DNA of 7,961 nt, taken from contig MVRB01000106.1 in assembly GCA_002067635.1 (NCBI GenBank), forward strand, positions 1 through 7,961. The letters run 5' to 3'. Source of the DNA: Methanomassiliicoccales archaeon PtaU1.Bin030. GTDB lineage: Archaea > Thermoplasmatota > Thermoplasmata > Methanomassiliicoccales > Methanomassiliicoccaceae. Of the stretch, positions 5,459 through 7,961 are shown piece by piece. A program made the translations under genes and the position numbers. Every line of letters begins with the position of its first letter. The first letter of the stretch is position 1. Below the pieces are notes generated by a model. The model ran no database searches. It saw only the letters and a list, made by a program, of their open reading frames with translations, and was not told the origin of the DNA.

Positions 5459-6627
5459 TTCGCGTACTTTACGTTGATGATGAGCAGGGGCTCCTTGAGA
5501 TAGCCAAGTCCTTTCTGGAGCTCTCAGGCGACATGGTGGTGGATACAGCTATCTCCCCCAAGGAGGCCGTGGTCGTACTGGATAAGCGTAGGTACGATGC
5601 CATCGTGTCCGACTACCAGATGCCCGAGATGGACGGCATCGAGTTCCTAAGCTTTCTAAGGTCGCAAGGGGAGAAAACCCCATTCATCCTCTTCACTGGA
5701 AAGGGCCGTGAGGAGGTGGTGATCAAGGCGTTGAACTGCGGAGCCGACTTCTACCTCCAGAAGGGCGGGGAACCGACATCATTGTTCAAGGAGCTTGAGC
5801 ATGTGGTCAGGGACGCGGTGAAGCACCGCGAGTCCGAGGAAGCCCTGAAGAGCAGCGAGGCAAAGTACCGCAACCTCTTCAACCACCTGGGAGAGGCAGT
5901 AGGGATCTACCGGTACATCGTCAACGACAGGGACGAGGTGGTGGACTTCGCGTACGTCGAGCTCAATCCAACGCTGTGGCGGGTGCTCGGCAAGAGGGAG
6001 GAGGTTCGCGGGCGAACCGTGGGTCAGGTCTTCGGTGCAGACAACCTTGAGCAGTATCTGCCTATCCTAAACAGGTTGCGGAAGGAGAACAGGGAGATCG
6101 AGACCGAGGAGTACTTCCCCCCCGTCAAGGGCTACTTCAAGACGATCTGGGTCCCGCTGAGCAGGGACCTCTTCATCGCGTCCTCGCTCGACATCACCGA
6201 GCGCAGGCGGGCAGAGGAAGAGCTGGTGCAGGCCAACAAGCTCATGAGCTACATCATCGAGCACAGCCCCAGCGGCATCGCCGTGTTCGACAGAGACCTT
6301 CGTTACCTGTATGCCAGCACCCGATTCTTTGAGGAATACAACGTTGCTGAGAAGGACCTGATCGGTAAGAAGCACTACGAGGTGTTCCCGGACCTCCCTC
6401 AGAAGATCAGGGAGGTGCACCAGCGGGCCCTCTCCGGAGAGGTGCTGAGCGCAGAGAGCGACCCCTTCGTCAGAGAGGACGGCACCACCTACTGGACAAG
6501 GTGGGAGTGCAGGCCATGGTATCAGGGTGACGGGGGTATAGGGGGAATAATAATCTACAGCGAGGTTGTCGACCAGCACAATAACCTCAATGACAAGGTC
6601 GACGATGAGAGGAACAAACGGAACTGA
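5455..6627 (+). CDS. Response-regulator receiver protein with two PAS domains (REC-PAS-PAS)
   Basis: A 390-aa soluble signalling protein. The receiver domain (about 1-122) has the acidic pair D8/D9 in VLYVDDE, phospho-acceptor D53 in DAIVSDYQMPEMDG, T81 in LFTGKG and K103 in LQKGG, all the residues needed for phosphotransfer. A short charged linker leads to PAS 1 (about 134-250, from SSEAKYRNLF to SLDITERRRAEEEL) and PAS 2 (about 263-370, from SYIIEHSPSGIAVFDRDLRYLYAS to WECRPW and GGIIIYSE). No HisKA/HATPase, DNA-binding or enzymatic domain follows; the protein ends in a polar tail, DKVDDERNKRN. The start is TTG 5455 because MIRVLYVDDE is where such proteins begin and the next Met is 27 codons in. 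No Shine-Dalgarno site precedes it. It presumably receives phosphate from a kinase encoded elsewhere; ligand and partner are unknown. Confidence 0.93.
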   Translation: MIRVLYVDDEQGLLEIAKSFLELSGDMVVDTAISPKEAVVVLDKRRYDAIVSDYQMPEMDGIEFLSFLRSQGEKTPFILFTGKGREEVVIKALNCGADFYLQKGGEPTSLFKELEHVVRDAVKHRESEEALKSSEAKYRNLFNHLGEAVGIYRYIVNDRDEVVDFAYVELNPTLWRVLGKREEVRGRTVGQVFGADNLEQYLPILNRLRKENREIETEEYFPPVKGYFKTIWVPLSRDLFIASSLDITERRRAEEELVQANKLMSYIIEHSPSGIAVFDRDLRYLYASTRFFEEYNVAEKDLIGKKHYEVFPDLPQKIREVHQRALSGEVLSAESDPFVREDGTTYWTRWECRPWYQGDGGIGGIIIYSEVVDQHNNLNDKVDDERNKRN

Positions 6628-6651
6628 CGGTTGGGCATAAATGGGCCTTGA

Positions 6652-6687
6652 GGTCCTGCCTGCAGATCCAGGGCCAGGACCAGTTTT
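6652..6687 (+). terminator. Hairpin plus T tract after the REC-PAS-PAS gene
   Basis: GGTCCTG (6652-6658) pairs perfectly with CAGGACC (6675-6681). Two further pairs (6659-6660 with 6672-6673) are possible past a bulged C. The stem is followed within 2 nt by TTTTCTTG. It begins 24 nt after the stop codon, the right place for a transcription terminator or 3'-end-stabilising structure. The T tract alone would suit archaeal termination. Confidence 0.5.
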
Positions 6688-6828
6688 CTTGTTGATCTTA
6701 GGTAGAGCTTATGCCTTCAGCGGTCATACTGGCCTGTTATCTGAATGACCACCTATCGTTCCTACTTGGACCCAGTTCGCCATAGACAAGAAGCATGGCG
6801 CATGGAGATATTGAACTAATGACCTATG

Positions 6829-6835
6829 TTTATAG
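6829..6835 (+). promoter_or_regulatory. TATA-like promoter for the membrane-protein pair
   Basis: TTTATAG is centred 31 nt upstream of ATG 6863, and the start has no Shine-Dalgarno sequence. Together these indicate an archaeal promoter giving a leaderless or nearly leaderless mRNA. The rest of the gap 6628-6862 holds only the terminator and a weak GGTCAT/ATGACC stem (6722-6727 with 6745-6750). Confidence 0.45.
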
Positions 6836-6862
6836 CACCGCAGTACTGAATAATTGGTAACT

Positions 6863-7459
6863 ATGCAAAGTCCTCTCTCGAAGATATCATCAGTGATCGT
6901 CGCAGCCCTGTTAGCTATGGGTCTCCTATTGGCTGTATCGAGGAGGGACATCTACTGGACAGGGATCGCGCTGTGGGGGCTGCTACTGGTAGCCTACCCT
7001 TCCTTCCGCTACTCTGACATGGCCATGCCAGGGGTATGTCGGCTACTGCCTCTGGCCACGGCCCCCTTCATCACCGGCATTATAGCGGATATGGAGGGAG
7101 GAGGTGTCCTTCCTATAACTTCTCCGTGGTACTGGCTAACCTTCAGCGTAGCTATCTTCTCGTTGAGCCTGGTGACGGTCGCCTACAGCGACCTCTATGG
7201 AAACCTGAGGACCAACCTAAACTTCGCACTGCAGCTGACCTTTATGCTGTACATGTCTATGGTGACGCTCCAGGGGCCTGTCTTCTACTACGGCGATCTC
7301 TGGCTGGGCACAGATATGCTCCCAAGCAATGGGGGCTTGATGTTCAACATCGTGATCACTGCCTTGGCCGGCCTGGTCCTGACCCTCGTCTTCTACTATT
7401 CCGCCGCGAGGGGAGAGCCTAGGGGTAGGATGAGCGAGCGCGAGGAGGGTGTAGTTTGA
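6863..7459 (+). CDS. Integral membrane protein, diverged paralogue of the next gene
   Basis: A 198-aa protein with about six hydrophobic segments (roughly 8-26, 32-46, 60-75, 89-108, 118-137, 158-180) and a charged C-terminal tail (RGEPRGRMSEREEG). I do not recognise a named family directly. Laid by eye against the next protein it aligns from end to end: AALLAMGLLL with EAILLAMLLY, an IYW/TYW pair, PWYWLTFSV with FWWDKLTHM, DLYGNLRTN with LLLDLRTE, VTLQG with LTLEG, and DLWLGTDM with DVVLGTGM. The polar residues that mark the partner (Asp, His, Glu, DTxxD) are mostly lost. I chose ATG 6863 over TTG 6854 because of the TATA spacing and the better codon. The stop overlaps the next start (TTGA), so the products probably work together, perhaps as a heteromer. 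No biochemical function can be assigned. Confidence 0.8.
   Translation: MQSPLSKISSVIVAALLAMGLLLAVSRRDIYWTGIALWGLLLVAYPSFRYSDMAMPGVCRLLPLATAPFITGIIADMEGGGVLPITSPWYWLTFSVAIFSLSLVTVAYSDLYGNLRTNLNFALQLTFMLYMSMVTLQGPVFYYGDLWLGTDMLPSNGGLMFNIVITALAGLVLTLVFYYSAARGEPRGRMSEREEGVV
7444..7449 (+). promoter_or_regulatory. Shine-Dalgarno site that fixes a TTG start
   Basis: GGAGGG ends 6 nt before TTG 7456, ideal spacing, whereas the in-frame ATG 7471 would be 21 nt away. This site favours the TTG, giving a TTGA overlap with the preceding stop. Confidence 0.6.
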
Positions 7460-7961
7460 AGCGGCAGACCATGGCCATCACGGCCATCACCGAGGCGATT
7501 CTCCTGGCCATGTTGCTGTACAGCTTCTTCCTGTGGAGGACATACTGGATCTCTACCTTGGTCCTCTCCCAGGCCCTCATGCTCGTGCCCCTGGCCTTGG
7601 AGGCTAAGAAGGTTATACTCCTACCATGGCCAATAGTCCTGGGAGCTGCGCTCTCCCTGCTCCTGCACGGTCTCGGCCTCGTTACGGAGTGGTACTATAC
7701 CGTCTTCTGGTGGGACAAGCTGACACACATGACCTCCGGGGTCGTGCTCTCCACCCTGGTGGCCATAGAGGTCCTGCTCCTCGACCTGCGAACCGAATCC
7801 ATCAAGATCCCCAGCATATGGTACCTGATGATCATCCCAATAGCGATCCTCACCCTGGAGGGAATATGGGAAATCCTTGAGTATAGCATAGATGTCGTTC
7901 TTGGGACTGGGATGCAGCACAGCCTCACCGACACCGTCAACGACATCGTCACCAACCTCGT
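7456..7961 (+). CDS. Integral membrane protein resembling YjdF/DUF2238-like family (partial, cut by window end)
   Basis: The first 168 codons of a multi-span membrane protein, open at the right edge. Hydrophobic segments lie near 9-27, 31-48, 54-77, 93-110 and 121-136. Diagnostic polar motifs sit at membrane boundaries: WDKLTH (86-91), LEGIWEILEYSID (134-146), LGTGMQHSLTD (149-159) and DTVNDIVTN (159-167). A D..H segment, then E..E.....D, then a G..Q..DT..D stretch is the pattern I associate with YjdF/DUF2238-like membrane proteins, whose function is unknown. The spacing of intramembrane Asp, Glu and His suggests a polar or metal site, which is inference. TTG 7456 is chosen because of GGAGGG 6 nt upstream and the TTGA overlap with the preceding gene; ATG 7471 is the alternative. 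The preceding gene appears to be a diverged duplicate. Confidence 0.85.
   Translation, partial: MKRQTMAITAITEAILLAMLLYSFFLWRTYWISTLVLSQALMLVPLALEAKKVILLPWPIVLGAALSLLLHGLGLVTEWYYTVFWWDKLTHMTSGVVLSTLVAIEVLLLDLRTESIKIPSIWYLMIIPIAILTLEGIWEILEYSIDVVLGTGMQHSLTDTVNDIVTNL
7473..7490 (+). repeat. Tandem 9-bp duplication at the start of the YjdF-like gene
   Basis: GGCCATCAC occurs twice back to back, adding one in-frame AIT unit (MAITAITEA) to the N-terminus. It looks like a small in-frame slippage duplication and is probably neutral. Confidence 0.6.

Noticed and set aside
6067..6579. A 170-codon - strand frame across the PAS domains
   Set aside because: It is the antisense shadow of a well-supported gene and has no recognisable domain.
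6722..6750. GGTCAT/ATGACC stem
   Set aside because: Six pairs around a 17-nt loop is weak, with no T run and no matching site elsewhere in the window.
6724..6951. A 75-codon - strand frame across the promoter and start of the first membrane gene
   Set aside because: It would cover the TATA-like box and start of a supported gene, with an unstructured product and no SD noted.

Overview
The window looks like a chromosomal piece of a moderately GC-rich archaeon, most likely a euryarchaeote. The signs are the gene set (glutamate-pathway tetrapyrrole synthesis beside a cobalt-type ECF transporter), a REC-PAS-PAS protein of a style common in methanogens, TATA-like boxes about 30 nt upstream of SD-less starts, and strong Shine-Dalgarno sites at an internal operon start. 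A Methanomassiliicoccales/Thermoplasmata-type methanogen would fit, but that is inference; no rRNA or taxonomic marker is present.

Positions 1-2650 (+) hold the end of a tightly coupled tetrapyrrole operon: hemL (C-terminus only), hemC, cobA, hemD. hemL/hemC and cobA/hemD share ATGA stop/start overlaps, and hemC/cobA are 3 nt apart. Together they take glutamate semialdehyde, via 5-aminolevulinate and hydroxymethylbilane, to uroporphyrinogen III and then precorrin-2, the branch point for cobamides, F430 and siroheme. The ALA dehydratase gene (hemB) is not in the window.

Positions 2763-4811 (-), converging on hemD, encode cbiQ and cbiO, the membrane T component and the ATPase of a cobalt/nickel ECF transporter. 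No CbiM-like substrate-binding gene is adjacent. CbiO has an extra C-terminal domain of about 140 residues with a CxxC and an HxxxH, which could be a metal-sensing tail. Metal import and corrin-ring synthesis thus sit side by side.

Positions 4812-5454 are a long AT-richer divergent intergenic region with several candidate control elements: a dyad over a TATA-like box facing cbiQ, a 6-bp hairpin, and a hairpin that contains an excellent Shine-Dalgarno site for a 32-codon ORF. That ORF ends in a TTGA overlap with the TTG start of the next gene. Positions 5455-6627 (+) encode a REC-PAS-PAS protein with no kinase or DNA-binding output, followed by a good hairpin-plus-T terminator.

Positions 6863-7961 (+) carry two overlapping membrane-protein genes. 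The second, cut by the window edge, has polar motifs resembling YjdF/DUF2238-like membrane proteins. The first aligns with it by eye along most of its length but has lost nearly all of those polar residues, so the pair looks like a tandem duplication with one diverged copy. This pair, the CbiO tail and the small-ORF leader are the least explained parts of the window.
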